Below, piece by piece: positions 8,061 to 17,292 of a stretch of DNA of 64,000 nucleotides; position 1 is the stretch's first letter, and every line of letters begins with the position of its first letter. The notes under the pieces are model-generated. The model did no database searches, was not told where the DNA came from, and saw nothing but the letters and a program-made list of their open reading frames with translations. Source of the stretch: Chitinophagales bacterium (GTDB lineage: Bacteria > Bacteroidota > Bacteroidia > Chitinophagales > CAIODY01); the NCBI GenBank assembly GCA_947452995.1, contig CANGEV010000004.1, forward strand, positions 92,355 through 156,354, in the 5' to 3' direction. Both the position numbers and the translations under genes were made by a program.

Positions 8061-10301
8061 TTACAAGTTCGTTTGCAAGAACTTCGTCATTTTATCATAG
8101 ACTAGCCAACGTGAATATCCGCCGGCGATACTATGATTTTTGTTTGGGAAGAAATATTGATCGAAAGATTTGTTTTTCGCAAAGAGTGCATTCGTTAACT
8201 CCATTGAATTTTGTAAGTGTACATTATCATCGGCAGTTCCATGCATCAATAAAAACTTTCCTTTGAGTTGCTCTGCATAGAGTGTACATGCTGTATTTTG
8301 ATAACCTTGCGCATTTAAGCTAGGAGTTTGCATATACCGTTCTGTATAGATATTATCATAAAAACGCCAATCTGTAACAGGAGCAACAGCAATAGCACAT
8401 TTAAAAACATCTGCCCCTTTCAGAATACAATTCGTTGCCATAAAGCCCCCATAACTCCATCCAAACATACTAATGCGTTTAGCATCCACCCACGACCAAT
8501 TCGTGCCGATATACTTTGCAGCTTCGATTTGGTCGATAGTTTCTATTTCTCCTAATTTCAAATAAGTACATTGTTTAAACGCTGCGCCGCGGTTGCCTGT
8601 ACCACGATTATCGACACAAACAACTCCATAACCTAAATCCGTTAAATATTGAAAATACATAAAGTTTGCACCGCCCCATCTATCTTCTACTTGTGAAGAA
8701 CCTGGCCCACCATAACAGGTCATAAAAACAGGCGCCTTCGCTTTCTTTTTAAGTTTAGATGGCTTCATTGCATAGCCATACAAGCTTGTTCCGTCTACTG
8801 TTTTAAATTCAAAGAAGCTAGGATAGTTCATTTTAATTGTTGAAAGCTTCGCTTTCAAATTAGCATTGTCTTCCAGCAAACGAAGGTTCGTTCCGTCTTC
8901 ATTGATCAAAGTAACTATCGGAGGGGTTTGAACATCTGAATAGGTATAAACGCCATATTTAAAATTATCACTGAAGCTAACTCCTGCATTTCCTCTCTTG
9001 TTAGATGTAATTTTCAATTCAGCATTGTCGGAGTTAATAGCCACAACTTCCTTCTCATAAGGCTTCATACAAACTTGGAAGAAAGCTAATTTCTTTTTCT
9101 CATCATACCCATACATGTGCGTCATCTGTCTACTTTCAAAATTACCAATTTGACTTAACACATGACCATCCAGCATACTTCTAAATTGAGCTTGCATCCA
9201 ACCACTTTCCTCCGTAAGCCAGATAAATTTCGTTTGATCTTCTAAAAAGTAGGGTGCATCACCTTTTGCTTCAACATCAACGTAGGCATTTATAGAAATC
9301 TCGTTCAACAATACTCTTGAAGTTCCATGTTGCATATCCAACAATAAAACATTTAGATTATTCTGAATACGATTTAAATTCTCGACGCACAAATAATTGG
9401 AGGACTGTGTCCATTTTACACGTGGAATATAATAACTCTGCGCATCGTATTTCTCCTTACTGACAGGATTATAATCATAAATCAATTTCTTCGACTCTAA
9501 CTCCATCACTTGAACACTCACCACAGCGTTATCTTCACCTGCTTTCGGATATTTATAAGTCTCAGAAACAGGATACGTTTCATTCCTATACAAAGGCAAT
9601 GTAAATTGTTTTACGTTTGATTCATCGAAGCGATAAAAAGCTAAGCGACGACTATCCGGACTCCAATAAAAAGCGCGATTAATTCCGAATTCTTCTTCGT
9701 ATACCCAATCAGTTGCTCCGTAAATTATTTGATTTTTAAGGCCGTCCTTCGTTAATTGCACTTCCGTTATTTCATCTGCTTGCAAATCTGCATAGAACAT
9801 GTTGTTATCGATTATATAGGCCACTTTCAATCCATCAGGAGAAAACTGTGCATAGCGCTGTTTGCCATTTCCTGTATTAGAAAGCAAATCCATTTTCTTA
9901 GATTCAACAAAATAGATATAGTTTTTCTCAATAGTAGAATGGCGATAAATTGCTTCCATCTCCGTTGCTACTAAAAATCGTTTGCCATCAGGACTGATCG
10001 TTACTTGCGAAGGCTTGATAGTGATCGATGGTGAATTTTCATCTGCTTTGTAGGTGAAGTCTTTAGCGCGTAACAACGTATCAAGCGCCTTTCCTGTCGA
10101 TAATTCATAGCGTACTACAGAAGGTTGCTCCTTATTAAATTGCAAAGTATAATAGGATTCTCCGTCTGGCATAAACTGAAATCCTCCTGCTGTTTGCGCA
10201 GCGAATGTTCCTTTTTTCCAAATCTCCTCAAGTGTAATTTGGGCTTTTACGTGAATGGCAAATCCCATCAATAATGCGAAAGCAACAATAGTCTTTTTCA
10301 T
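8061..10301 (-). CDS. DPP-IV-type serine peptidase (S9B), secreted
   Basis: 746 residues from the ATG at 10301. This start gives a clean signal peptide (MKKTIVAFALLMGFAIHVKA, cut before QITLEE); the frame is open a further 46 codons upstream but that would lose it. The N-terminal half is the DPP-IV beta-propeller, with the helper glutamates in DWVYEEEFG. The C-terminal alpha/beta-hydrolase domain has nucleophile S616 (GWSYGGF), acid D691 or D692 (TADDNV) and H723 (NKNHSI). It removes X-Pro or X-Ala dipeptides from peptide N-termini in the periplasm, matching the di/tripeptide transporter next door. Family certain; a relative with other dipeptide preference is possible. Confidence 0.92.
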   Translation of the reverse strand: MKKTIVAFALLMGFAIHVKAQITLEEIWKKGTFAAQTAGGFQFMPDGESYYTLQFNKEQPSVVRYELSTGKALDTLLRAKDFTYKADENSPSITIKPSQVTISPDGKRFLVATEMEAIYRHSTIEKNYIYFVESKKMDLLSNTGNGKQRYAQFSPDGLKVAYIIDNNMFYADLQADEITEVQLTKDGLKNQIIYGATDWVYEEEFGINRAFYWSPDSRRLAFYRFDESNVKQFTLPLYRNETYPVSETYKYPKAGEDNAVVSVQVMELESKKLIYDYNPVSKEKYDAQSYYIPRVKWTQSSNYLCVENLNRIQNNLNVLLLDMQHGTSRVLLNEISINAYVDVEAKGDAPYFLEDQTKFIWLTEESGWMQAQFRSMLDGHVLSQIGNFESRQMTHMYGYDEKKKLAFFQVCMKPYEKEVVAINSDNAELKITSNKRGNAGVSFSDNFKYGVYTYSDVQTPPIVTLINEDGTNLRLLEDNANLKAKLSTIKMNYPSFFEFKTVDGTSLYGYAMKPSKLKKKAKAPVFMTCYGGPGSSQVEDRWGGANFMYFQYLTDLGYGVVCVDNRGTGNRGAAFKQCTYLKLGEIETIDQIEAAKYIGTNWSWVDAKRISMFGWSYGGFMATNCILKGADVFKCAIAVAPVTDWRFYDNIYTERYMQTPSLNAQGYQNTACTLYAEQLKGKFLLMHGTADDNVHLQNSMELTNALFAKNKSFDQYFFPNKNHSIAGGYSRWLVYDKMTKFLQTNL

Positions 10302-10367
10302 ATCTACTAAAGAAAATAAAGTTTTTAGAATTATGCAAGAATTTAAACAGAAAAGACCTCCAAATCG

Positions 10368-10375
10368 TACCTTCG
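10368..10375 (+). promoter_or_regulatory. -7 box of the amidohydrolase promoter (TACCTTCG)
   Basis: TACCTTCG fits the TAnnTTYG pattern seen at many genes in this window. Only 4 bases separate it from the ATG, so the transcript would start at or next to the start codon. No clear upstream TTG. Confidence 0.5.
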
Positions 10376-10379
10376 GTAT

Positions 10380-11531
10380 ATGATTTTGTTGATTCCAAAT
10401 CGTCTGTGGCATCCAGCGCAATATTGGTCGAGTGAACACGCTTTACTTGTTGACGAAGATATGGCTCGTGTGGTCGATCTTCCACTAAAAACAGCTACTT
10501 CTCAATTTTCTAGTCAAAAAATAGAGGGTGATCTAATTCCTGGTTTTATAAACGTGCATTGCCATTTGGAACTTAGTCATATGTATGGCAAGATTCCGCA
10601 AAGAACAGGGATGAAGGCATTTGTGGAAGCGGTTAATCAACTTCGCAATGCAAGTGAGGCATCAGAAGAATTAAGTGCTATCGAAACGGCAGATTACAAA
10701 ATGTGGAAAGCAGGCATCGTCGCAGTTGGAGATATTTCAAATGACGAAAGAAGCTTAACAACCAAAAGAAAAAGTAAAATTTATTATCATACCTTTCTTG
10801 AATTTTTTGGTTGGAACGCAGATCGATATGCTACAATGCTCAACAATGCAAAAAAATGGCGAGATGATTTTAAAGTTTGCGGAAATGCAAGTATAGTTCC
10901 ACATGCCCCATACAGCGTCCCTCCTACTCTATTTGAACTATTAAGAACAGAGGGACTTGCTGATAAAATATGGACGATTCATCATGCGGAGTCGGATGCA
11001 GAAATGGAATTATTTGAGACTCGAAGCGGTGATCTAGCCAATTTTTTAAAATTTCTGAAGGTTGAATTATCTCATGAAACCTTTCATCGTGCGACTAGTC
11101 CGACCAGCTATTTATTAAATGAATGGCCGATGGATAAAAACAGTATTTGGGTACACAATACACACATGAAGGAGGTCGACTTAAAAGCGGCACAAGAAAA
11201 ACTTGGTAAATTACTTTACTTATGTACTTGTCCGAACGCCAATTTGTATATCGAGGATAACTTACCTGATTATGCAATGTGGATACGTAACGGAGCGCAG
11301 ATTTGTATTGGAACGGATAGTTTAGCTTCGAATCATAGCTTAAGTATTTGGGAAGAGATGAAGACAGTCATGAAGGAACACAAAATCCCATTGGAGACTT
11401 TACTAACTTGGGCAACCATTAATGGAGCAAAAGCGCTTGGCGTAGAAAATCGACTAGGAAGCTTCGAAACAGGAAAGCAGCCTGGCATTTTGTGGATCGA
11501 CGCCAATCAAAACATTCAGCGTCTATTTTAA
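10380..11531 (+). CDS. Amidohydrolase-superfamily deaminase-like enzyme
   Basis: 383 residues, cytosolic, of the metal-dependent amidohydrolase superfamily (ATZ/TRZ or cytosine-deaminase-like branch). Metal ligands are visible: the H-x-H pair in VHCHLE (about residue 59), HAPYSVPP (about 178), HHAESDAE (about 201) and the late aspartate in IGTDSLASN (about 305). The second ligand set and SLA(S)N motif resemble deaminases of aminofutalosine, adenosine derivatives or guanine. A role in the futalosine menaquinone route is possible but unproven, since no other men/mqn gene is in the window. It is divergent from the DPP-IV gene with a 78-base shared promoter region. Confidence 0.75.
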   Translation: MILLIPNRLWHPAQYWSSEHALLVDEDMARVVDLPLKTATSQFSSQKIEGDLIPGFINVHCHLELSHMYGKIPQRTGMKAFVEAVNQLRNASEASEELSAIETADYKMWKAGIVAVGDISNDERSLTTKRKSKIYYHTFLEFFGWNADRYATMLNNAKKWRDDFKVCGNASIVPHAPYSVPPTLFELLRTEGLADKIWTIHHAESDAEMELFETRSGDLANFLKFLKVELSHETFHRATSPTSYLLNEWPMDKNSIWVHNTHMKEVDLKAAQEKLGKLLYLCTCPNANLYIEDNLPDYAMWIRNGAQICIGTDSLASNHSLSIWEEMKTVMKEHKIPLETLLTWATINGAKALGVENRLGSFETGKQPGILWIDANQNIQRLF

Positions 11532-11552
11532 GGCGATATTCCGAAAAAAAAT

Positions 11553-11560
11553 TAAATTTG
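11553..11560 (+). promoter_or_regulatory. -7 box of the TPR-protein promoter (TAAATTTG)
   Basis: TAAATTTG is a perfect TAnnTTTG match. It lies 15 bases before the GTG at 11576 and downstream of other in-frame start candidates, which decides the start of the next gene. Confidence 0.6.
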
Positions 11561-11575
11561 TCTAAAGCCATTCTA

Positions 11576-14338
11576 GTGTTGAACTCCCGCTCGCGTTACC
11601 TATTCTTCTTTATGCTGCTTTTTTCGCTAAGTGCAAATGCACAGTCGAAAAAATCGGCTCCGAAAGGTAGTGGTAAAAGCAATGCAGCCCCTATCACAAC
11701 CGATGGCTATACCCGCCCTAAATTAACCATCGGAAGAGCGTATCATGACCTAACCTGTCATTTCAACTATTGGTTTAATGCAAACCTCAAATTGGAAGAA
11801 TCGATTCGAACGGTGAACGAATCAAGTACCGACGACTACACGCAAATACTTCCCTTATACAATTACGATAACGAAGCCGCACTAGCAGCACTCAGTAGTA
11901 CGATGGACGAAGTTATTAAAAAGGCTTCCATGGGAATCCAGTTACATGAAAAGTCGGTGTGGACACAAGATTGTTATTTGGCCATGGGCAAGGCCTATTA
12001 CTTCAAACGCTCGTATGACGACGCCTTAGAGACCTTCCAGTTTATTCAGACGAAATACAAAATCAAAACCATCAAAGGATTTCCCATTCCTCAAAAATGG
12101 TATGAGCATAAATTAAAAACCAATCAAAGTTTGATGTGGCTCATCAAGACCTATATCATGATGGGTAAGTTTGATGAGGCAGAGGCCATTATCAAAGACA
12201 TAGAGGCGAGAAAAGGATTTCCGATCGAATACAAAGATCAATTAGGATTACTTCACACCTTGGTATTGATCAAGAAAAAAGATTATATCGGAGCGGTTGC
12301 TCCACTAGCCCAAGTTATTAAATTAACGAAGAAGCCAGCACTAAAAGTACGTTATACATATATTTTAGCACAGCTCTATGAGTTCGGCAATGATAACAAA
12401 AACGCGATTGCCGTCTACCGCCAGGTAATTGCCTTGAAGCCCGACTTCGTAATGGACTTTCATGCACGTATGAAAATGGTCGAGTTATATTCAGAATTAC
12501 CTAATCTGCCGGCTACCGAAATTCGTGGAATTCTAATGTCCATGCTAAGCGATAGCAAATACAGCGACTATTACGATCAAATCTATTATCGTTTAGCTGA
12601 ACTAGAGCTTCGTAATAAAAACGAAAAAATGGGTATTCAGTATTTACGACTGTCCATCGCATCGAGCACCAATAATTTAGAACAGAAGGGCCTTTCAAAT
12701 AAACGACTTGCAGATATTTATTGGGAAAACCCTAAATATATTTTAGCAAAAAATCGTTATGATAGCGCCTATCAATATTTACCAGCTACCAATGAATTTT
12801 ACCCTGTCGTGCGCGAGCGCAAAGAGATTTTGGAAGATGTAGTCAAGCGTATTAAAATCATTCAACTGGAAGACAGCTTGCAAAAACTTGCGTCGCTTAA
12901 TCCACAAGAACTACAGAAAAAACTAGGCAAGGAATTAGAGCGGCAGAAGGCTAAGGCCATGGAAGATTCACTAAACAAAGCAAGTAATAATAAAGCGAAT
13001 ACAGAGAATAAGATATCGGAGAACGAAGCATCTGCCACCTTCTATTTTTACAATCCAGGCATGAAGGCAAATGGCTATAACGACTTCGTAAAAAAATGGG
13101 GAAACAGACCGCTAGCCGATGATTGGCGTCGCAGCAGAAAAAACCAAAAATCATTCAGCGCTACCACCACTGCGGATAACGCAGATAATAAAGAAGAAGA
13201 CAAGAATAATACTGCAGAGGAAAAGAGTAAGACTGGAAACCCTGAACTTGATAAAGCATTGGCAGCAGTTCCTACCACAGAAAAACAAATGCAAGCCTCT
13301 ACAGACAGAATTGTGGATGCATATTATGAATTAGGCTATCTTTACAAGGATCGTGTAAAGAACGAAAAGAAAGCAATTGAGACCTTTGAAAAACTGGCAA
13401 CAAAATACCCGAAAAATAAATTTCAAGCCGAAACCTATTATATATTGTATTTGATGTATGAAGACAATAAAAACTTCGCACAGTCGGCTAAATACAAGAA
13501 TAAAATTTTGAATGAATTTCCTGCCTCGAAATTTGCAGCGATGTTGAAAGATCCTAACTATCAAAAAAAGGAAGAGGCCAAGAAAAACGAGGTGTTCACC
13601 TTTTATGACAAAACCTTCGAATACTATCAAGGAAAAGCTTATCAGGAAGTGGTTGAACGTGTAGGCACAGCGATGGAATCATTCAAACCAAATCCAATTG
13701 AAGCAAAATATGCCCTTTTGAAAGCTATTGCTGTAGGCGGATTAGGTGATGTTACAAATTACAGTAATGAATTAAATTCGGTGATTAAGAACTACCCGAA
13801 TACAGCAGAGAAGAAAAAAGCAGAAGAGTTGTTAGCCGCCATTCGCGACTTTGGAAAGGAGAAGCCAAAGCTTGCAGATACCAACCCTAGTAAAATTGAC
13901 AATAAAGCTCCGAATAAAACCGCAGGTAGCAATGCGAATGCAGGCGGCTCTACTGGTGGCACCTTTGAATATGAGCCAAGCGTTGAGCATTATTTTGTGG
14001 TAGTATTCAAGTCATTGAATCCTAAAGCGGCTGCAGGATTAGGCAATGTTTCAAACTTTATCAATAGAAACCACAGCTTAGATAATTTGGTTGTGACTAC
14101 ACAAATGTTAGGCATGAATTCGCAGATGGCAATTGTAAAGAGTTTTCCAAATGCAGACAAGGCAAGTGAATTCTTAGACGAAATTGATGAGCAGGCCTCT
14201 CAACTCTTTAAAGGATTAACGAATGCGGAATATTATACCATGATTATTACGCAAAAGAACTTGGAAGAGATGAATAAATTGGGTTATAGCAATTCCTATC
14301 AGACTTTCTACGAAGAGAAATATTTTGGAGAGCAGTAG
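11576..14338 (+). CDS. TPR protein resembling SprE/PorW of type IX secretion and gliding
   Basis: 920 residues from GTG 11576. The frame is open from 11492, but a perfect -7 box at 11553-11560 falls inside that extension. The GTG start gives a signal peptide (FFFMLLFSLSANAQ). The body is a chain of TPR-like repeats (about 100-420 and 580-760) with a charged low-complexity linker (about 440-590, rich in K, E and N) between. A conserved C-terminal domain (about 800-915) reads EHYFVVVF ... NYVxx-like strands. The layout matches SprE/PorW, a TPR protein of the type IX secretion system. No lipobox cysteine follows the signal, unlike typical SprE, so the assignment is moderate. Confidence 0.6.
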   Translation: MLNSRSRYLFFFMLLFSLSANAQSKKSAPKGSGKSNAAPITTDGYTRPKLTIGRAYHDLTCHFNYWFNANLKLEESIRTVNESSTDDYTQILPLYNYDNEAALAALSSTMDEVIKKASMGIQLHEKSVWTQDCYLAMGKAYYFKRSYDDALETFQFIQTKYKIKTIKGFPIPQKWYEHKLKTNQSLMWLIKTYIMMGKFDEAEAIIKDIEARKGFPIEYKDQLGLLHTLVLIKKKDYIGAVAPLAQVIKLTKKPALKVRYTYILAQLYEFGNDNKNAIAVYRQVIALKPDFVMDFHARMKMVELYSELPNLPATEIRGILMSMLSDSKYSDYYDQIYYRLAELELRNKNEKMGIQYLRLSIASSTNNLEQKGLSNKRLADIYWENPKYILAKNRYDSAYQYLPATNEFYPVVRERKEILEDVVKRIKIIQLEDSLQKLASLNPQELQKKLGKELERQKAKAMEDSLNKASNNKANTENKISENEASATFYFYNPGMKANGYNDFVKKWGNRPLADDWRRSRKNQKSFSATTTADNADNKEEDKNNTAEEKSKTGNPELDKALAAVPTTEKQMQASTDRIVDAYYELGYLYKDRVKNEKKAIETFEKLATKYPKNKFQAETYYILYLMYEDNKNFAQSAKYKNKILNEFPASKFAAMLKDPNYQKKEEAKKNEVFTFYDKTFEYYQGKAYQEVVERVGTAMESFKPNPIEAKYALLKAIAVGGLGDVTNYSNELNSVIKNYPNTAEKKKAEELLAAIRDFGKEKPKLADTNPSKIDNKAPNKTAGSNANAGGSTGGTFEYEPSVEHYFVVVFKSLNPKAAAGLGNVSNFINRNHSLDNLVVTTQMLGMNSQMAIVKSFPNADKASEFLDEIDEQASQLFKGLTNAEYYTMIITQKNLEEMNKLGYSNSYQTFYEEKYFGEQ

Positions 14339-14343
14339 AATCC

Positions 14344-14371
14344 CTATTTAGTTTAGAATTAAGCTAAATAG
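14344..14371 (+). terminator. Hairpin downstream of the TPR-protein gene
   Basis: Arms CTATTTAG and CTAAATAG pair perfectly around a 12-base loop, 6 bases after the stop codon. There is no T-run, so this is a weak terminator or an mRNA 3-prime stabiliser. Confidence 0.4.
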
Positions 14372-14441
14372 AACTGCGACTTTTACTAATGAGCATATTT
14401 TATAAAACAAAACGCAATAAATGAATTTATTTCCGCGTTAT

Positions 14442-14471
14442 TAAAATGCACGAATTAATTCGTGCATTTTA
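14442..14471. repeat. 30-bp palindromic repeat, copy 1
   Basis: A perfect palindrome with the core TGCACGAATTAATTCGTGCA flanked by A-runs and T-runs. The central 28 bases are identical to those at 25679-25708 and 32899-32928. It lies between the convergent TPR-protein and THX genes, 104 bases after the former. The A/T flanks would let its RNA hairpin act as a terminator in either direction. Confidence 0.9.
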
Positions 14472-14519
14472 GTGCAAGCCAAAATTAATTTGCTTACTAA
14501 GAATTTGAATTATCCCAAC

Positions 14520-14547
14520 AAAAAACCCCGCTTTAGCGGGGTTTTTA
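14520..14547 (-). terminator. Rho-independent terminator of the THX gene
   Basis: Stem ACCCCGC/GCGGGGT with loop TTTA and A/T flanks, starting 2 bases after the THX stop codon on the minus strand. Confidence 0.9.
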
Positions 14548-14548
14548 A

Positions 14549-14665
14549 TTAAGCTTTTGCAGCAGCTGCTTTTGCTTTTTTGATTGCAGAAGCACGTGGA
14601 CGACTAACGCCATATGATCCTGAGTTGATTTTGCCTTTTTTAGTACGGCGATCTCCGCGACCCAT
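14549..14665 (-). CDS. 30S ribosomal protein THX
   Basis: A 38-residue, very basic protein that starts MGRGDRRTKKGKI and ends in an Ala/Lys tail (KKAKAAAAKA). The N-terminal GRGDRRTKKGKI stretch is the THX family signature. THX sits in the head of the 30S subunit and stabilises 16S rRNA; it is known from Thermus and is widespread in Bacteroidota. The gene is too short for most ORF calls. It forms its own transcription unit, with a TACATTTG promoter box 29 bases upstream and a strong terminator right after the stop. Confidence 0.93.
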   Translation of the reverse strand: MGRGDRRTKKGKINSGSYGVSRPRASAIKKAKAAAAKA

Positions 14666-14694
14666 ATTTTTAAAATTTAGTTGGTTTCAAAAAA

Positions 14695-14702
14695 CAAATG
14701 TA
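14695..14702 (-). promoter_or_regulatory. -7 box of the THX promoter (TACATTTG)
   Basis: Read on the minus strand, TACATTTG matches TAnnTTTG exactly and ends 29 bases before the THX start codon. Confidence 0.6.
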
Positions 14703-14718
14703 CTAATTTTTTTCTAAA

Positions 14719-15516
14719 TCAGAAGGAATATACGCTGTTCTTGTTTCTAGCGAAAATTGGCAAAAACCAACTTAAATGCGCCCCAAGCATCATATCTAAG
14801 CGATAATCTAGGCCCGACTTCCCTGTATCAAAAATAATGGTACGCCTTCCTTTTAAATATCCAATATTGAAGTCTAGTCCAACACTAAAATTCACCAAGC
14901 GCTTTCTAGACATATAAAAATACTCCACCTGTTGTTGCAAGCCAATTCCTGACGTTAAGCGATCATAACCAGCTTTATAGGCGTCCGTCAAGGCATAAAT
15001 ATTATCGTCGTTGTTGATCCGCACTCGATGTTGCCAATAGCCGACACTCGTCCAAATAGCGATACCTGTATTCAAATAATGCTTTTCTAAGGGAATTAAC
15101 TTCCCAACAGTGGCACCTACAAAATAACTCCGTGCATATAATTTAGCTTGTCCTAAGAGTCCATCATTGGTAATAATACTACCGTCATCGGCTAGAATTG
15201 CGGCTAAAATATCGCCGTCCTTGATCGTCTTTCCAAAATAGTACTCTCCTTGTATGCCTAGCATCCAGTTATGCTTATTTTTGAAAGCTACCCGTAAGCC
15301 CGTACTTTTAAAATAACCATAGCGGTCGTTCAAAATTCCTACAGGTTGCATAGCTCCCATCCGCAGACCAATCATAGTTGCTCTTACGACTGAATCATTC
15401 GGAATAATTTTGGCCTTTACACGAAAAACTCGACTCTCATCATGACGCGGTTGAGCACGCAACAAGGATGGCAACAGGGTACCTAAAATAAATACCATCA
15501 AAGCAAGCTTACGCAT
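14719..15516 (-). CDS. Predicted outer-membrane beta-barrel protein
   Basis: 265 residues. A signal peptide (about 1-21, LMVFILGTLLPSLLRA) is followed by alternating polar/aromatic strands such as WMLGIQGEYYFGKT and VNFSVGLDFNIGYLKGRR, typical of an 8- to 12-strand outer-membrane barrel. I recognise no specific family. Its ATG overlaps the stop of ftcD as TAATG, so it is translated from the same message. This coupling with a histidine-catabolism enzyme has no obvious functional reason. The gene ends 16 bases before the THX promoter box. Confidence 0.65.
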   Translation of the reverse strand: MRKLALMVFILGTLLPSLLRAQPRHDESRVFRVKAKIIPNDSVVRATMIGLRMGAMQPVGILNDRYGYFKSTGLRVAFKNKHNWMLGIQGEYYFGKTIKDGDILAAILADDGSIITNDGLLGQAKLYARSYFVGATVGKLIPLEKHYLNTGIAIWTSVGYWQHRVRINNDDNIYALTDAYKAGYDRLTSGIGLQQQVEYFYMSRKRLVNFSVGLDFNIGYLKGRRTIIFDTGKSGLDYRLDMMLGAHLSWFLPIFARNKNSVYSF

Positions 15517-17198
15517 TACGCTTTGATTTTACTATTTACAATCGCAAGAATAGCTTGTTCTTGCGCAAGGGTATCTTGTTCCATACGAGCCGCTTCTGCT
15601 AGAATAGTCTTCACATCACTATCTTCCAAATGATCTTGCGCATTGATTTTAACATTCAAATGTGCTCCGCGAACCGCTGCAGAAATACACATAGCTCCCA
15701 CCCCTGCATCAGAAACGCTGTTTGGATTTCCGATTTCAGCCATCGCTTTAAGTAAAGGTAAAGACTGATATGCTACCTGCATGGTTTGATACGGAACTTG
15801 AATCGCATAAATCGTCGCATTGCGAATAGCTTCACTGCGAGCAGCCTTTTCAGCATCATTTGCTTTCGGCAGACCAAAAGCATCCATTATTTTATTGAAT
15901 GCATTGGTATCTTCATCTACCAAGTGAATCAATTTATCTTTCAATAGTTGTCCTTGCGCTGCATAATCACTGAACTCTTTCCAACGAGCATCCCATCCTT
16001 TTTTATGCGAAGACAAGTTGGCTACCATCGTTCCAAGAGCAACTCCTAGCGCACCAGCATAGGCAGCGATTGAACCACCTCCCGGAGCCGGTGATTCACT
16101 TGCCGTTTCATCAGCAAAACCAACTAATGTTTTATTCACTAACAACTTGCTATTCACTTCACGCATCACATACTCAATGATTTTTTTGTTTGGATCAAAT
16201 GAAGACAATTCATTCAACCCTAATGAATGAATGGCAGTACGGACGAGTTCTTGCTCTGAAACTCCTACCGAACGTTGTTGTTTCTCTAAGAAATAACGAC
16301 CGGCTTCTAACATAGCTTGTAATGGAACTAAACCAACCAGTTCAGAACCTGTAACACGCATGCCACGAGCATGCGCTCTTTCGACAGCCGTATCAAAGGC
16401 TTTATGCATCGATGTTTCACGAATATTAGTCAAGTTAATTGAAACTTGGGCGATGCCATATTCTTCAATAAACCAACCAATTGCTTTCACACTTTTCAAA
16501 AGACCAGGCTCCCAAATATCGTTGCCATTCGCATCTTTAAGCGCTTTGCCTTTTTCATCTACTTTCTTTCGTCCTTTTTCGCGCATATCAAAAGCCACTG
16601 AGTTAGCACGACGAACAGAAGTAGTATTAAGATTTACATTATAAGCAATTAAGAAATCACGAGCTCCGATAACGGTAGCACCGCTTTTCGCATTGAAGGT
16701 ATCTGGACCGAAATCAGGCTTCCATTCAGGCTTAGCCATTTTAGCAGCCAATCCTTCATATTCCCCAGCACGAATATCGGCTAGGTTTCTGCGTTGCGCT
16801 GATGAAGCCGCGGCTTCGTAATTATAGACAGGAATCCCTAACTCTTCGCCTACTCGCTTAGATAATTTTTTAGCAAAAGCCACCGTTTCTTCCATGGTGG
16901 TATTTGCAATTGGGATAAGCGGACATACATCTGTCGCCCCCATACGAGGATGTTCACCTGTATGAGTACGCATATCAATTAATTCGCCAGCCTTCTTAAT
17001 ACCTTGAAAAGCGCCTTCAATAACTGCTTCCGGCTCACCGACAAAGGTTACTACCGTACGATTAGTTGCTTTTCCTGGATCAACATCCAATAATTTCACA
17101 CCCTCCACAGCTGCAATGGCATCTGTAATCTGACGGATGATATCCATATTAACCCCTTCACTAAAATTAGGGACGCACTCAATTAATTGCTTTTGCAT
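15516..17198 (-). CDS. ftcD: Glutamate formiminotransferase / formiminotetrahydrofolate cyclodeaminase
   Basis: 560 residues from the ATG at 17198 (MQKQLIECVPNFSEG). An upstream in-frame ATG at 17234 is rejected because the probable promoter box at 17217-17224 lies inside it. The N-terminal formiminotransferase domains (about 1-310) include VPNFSEG and HTGEHPRMGATDVCP. The C-terminal cyclodeaminase (about 340-555) has the folate-site segment ASESPAPGGGSIAAYAGALG. The enzyme moves the formimino group of formiminoglutamate to tetrahydrofolate and releases ammonia, the last step of one histidine-degradation route. No other hut gene is in the window. It is the first gene of a unit with the barrel gene downstream. 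Confidence 0.95.
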   Translation of the reverse strand: MQKQLIECVPNFSEGVNMDIIRQITDAIAAVEGVKLLDVDPGKATNRTVVTFVGEPEAVIEGAFQGIKKAGELIDMRTHTGEHPRMGATDVCPLIPIANTTMEETVAFAKKLSKRVGEELGIPVYNYEAAASSAQRRNLADIRAGEYEGLAAKMAKPEWKPDFGPDTFNAKSGATVIGARDFLIAYNVNLNTTSVRRANSVAFDMREKGRKKVDEKGKALKDANGNDIWEPGLLKSVKAIGWFIEEYGIAQVSINLTNIRETSMHKAFDTAVERAHARGMRVTGSELVGLVPLQAMLEAGRYFLEKQQRSVGVSEQELVRTAIHSLGLNELSSFDPNKKIIEYVMREVNSKLLVNKTLVGFADETASESPAPGGGSIAAYAGALGVALGTMVANLSSHKKGWDARWKEFSDYAAQGQLLKDKLIHLVDEDTNAFNKIMDAFGLPKANDAEKAARSEAIRNATIYAIQVPYQTMQVAYQSLPLLKAMAEIGNPNSVSDAGVGAMCISAAVRGAHLNVKINAQDHLEDSDVKTILAEAARMEQDTLAQEQAILAIVNSKIKA

Positions 17199-17216
17199 AA
17201 AATTTAATTTACGTTT

Positions 17217-17224
17217 CGAAGTTA
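17217..17224 (-). promoter_or_regulatory. -7 box of the ftcD promoter (TAACTTCG)
   Basis: On the minus strand TAACTTCG fits TAnnTTCG and lies 18 bases before the ATG at 17198. It supports the shorter ftcD start. Confidence 0.45.
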
Positions 17225-17280
17225 CGATTTTCATCCCAAAGAAAACAATACAAGAGTCGCATCGCGCAAAATTTTTAAAC

Positions 17281-17288
17281 TACTTTTG
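17281..17288 (+). promoter_or_regulatory. -7 box of the uvrB promoter (TACTTTTG)
   Basis: Perfect TAnnTTTG match ending 4 bases before the uvrB ATG, which implies a leaderless or nearly leaderless transcript. No clear -33 TTG at the expected distance. Confidence 0.55.
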
Positions 17289-17292
17289 CAGT

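Noticed and set aside
14442..14471. Palindromic repeat as a parS centromere site
   Set aside because: It does not resemble the conserved parS core (TGTTNCACGTGNAACA), and its A/T flanks and positions after genes fit a terminator-like role better.
17137..17292. Longer UvrB start
   Set aside because: It overlaps the divergent ftcD start and the uvrB -7 box; the ATG at 17293 gives the standard UvrB N-terminus.
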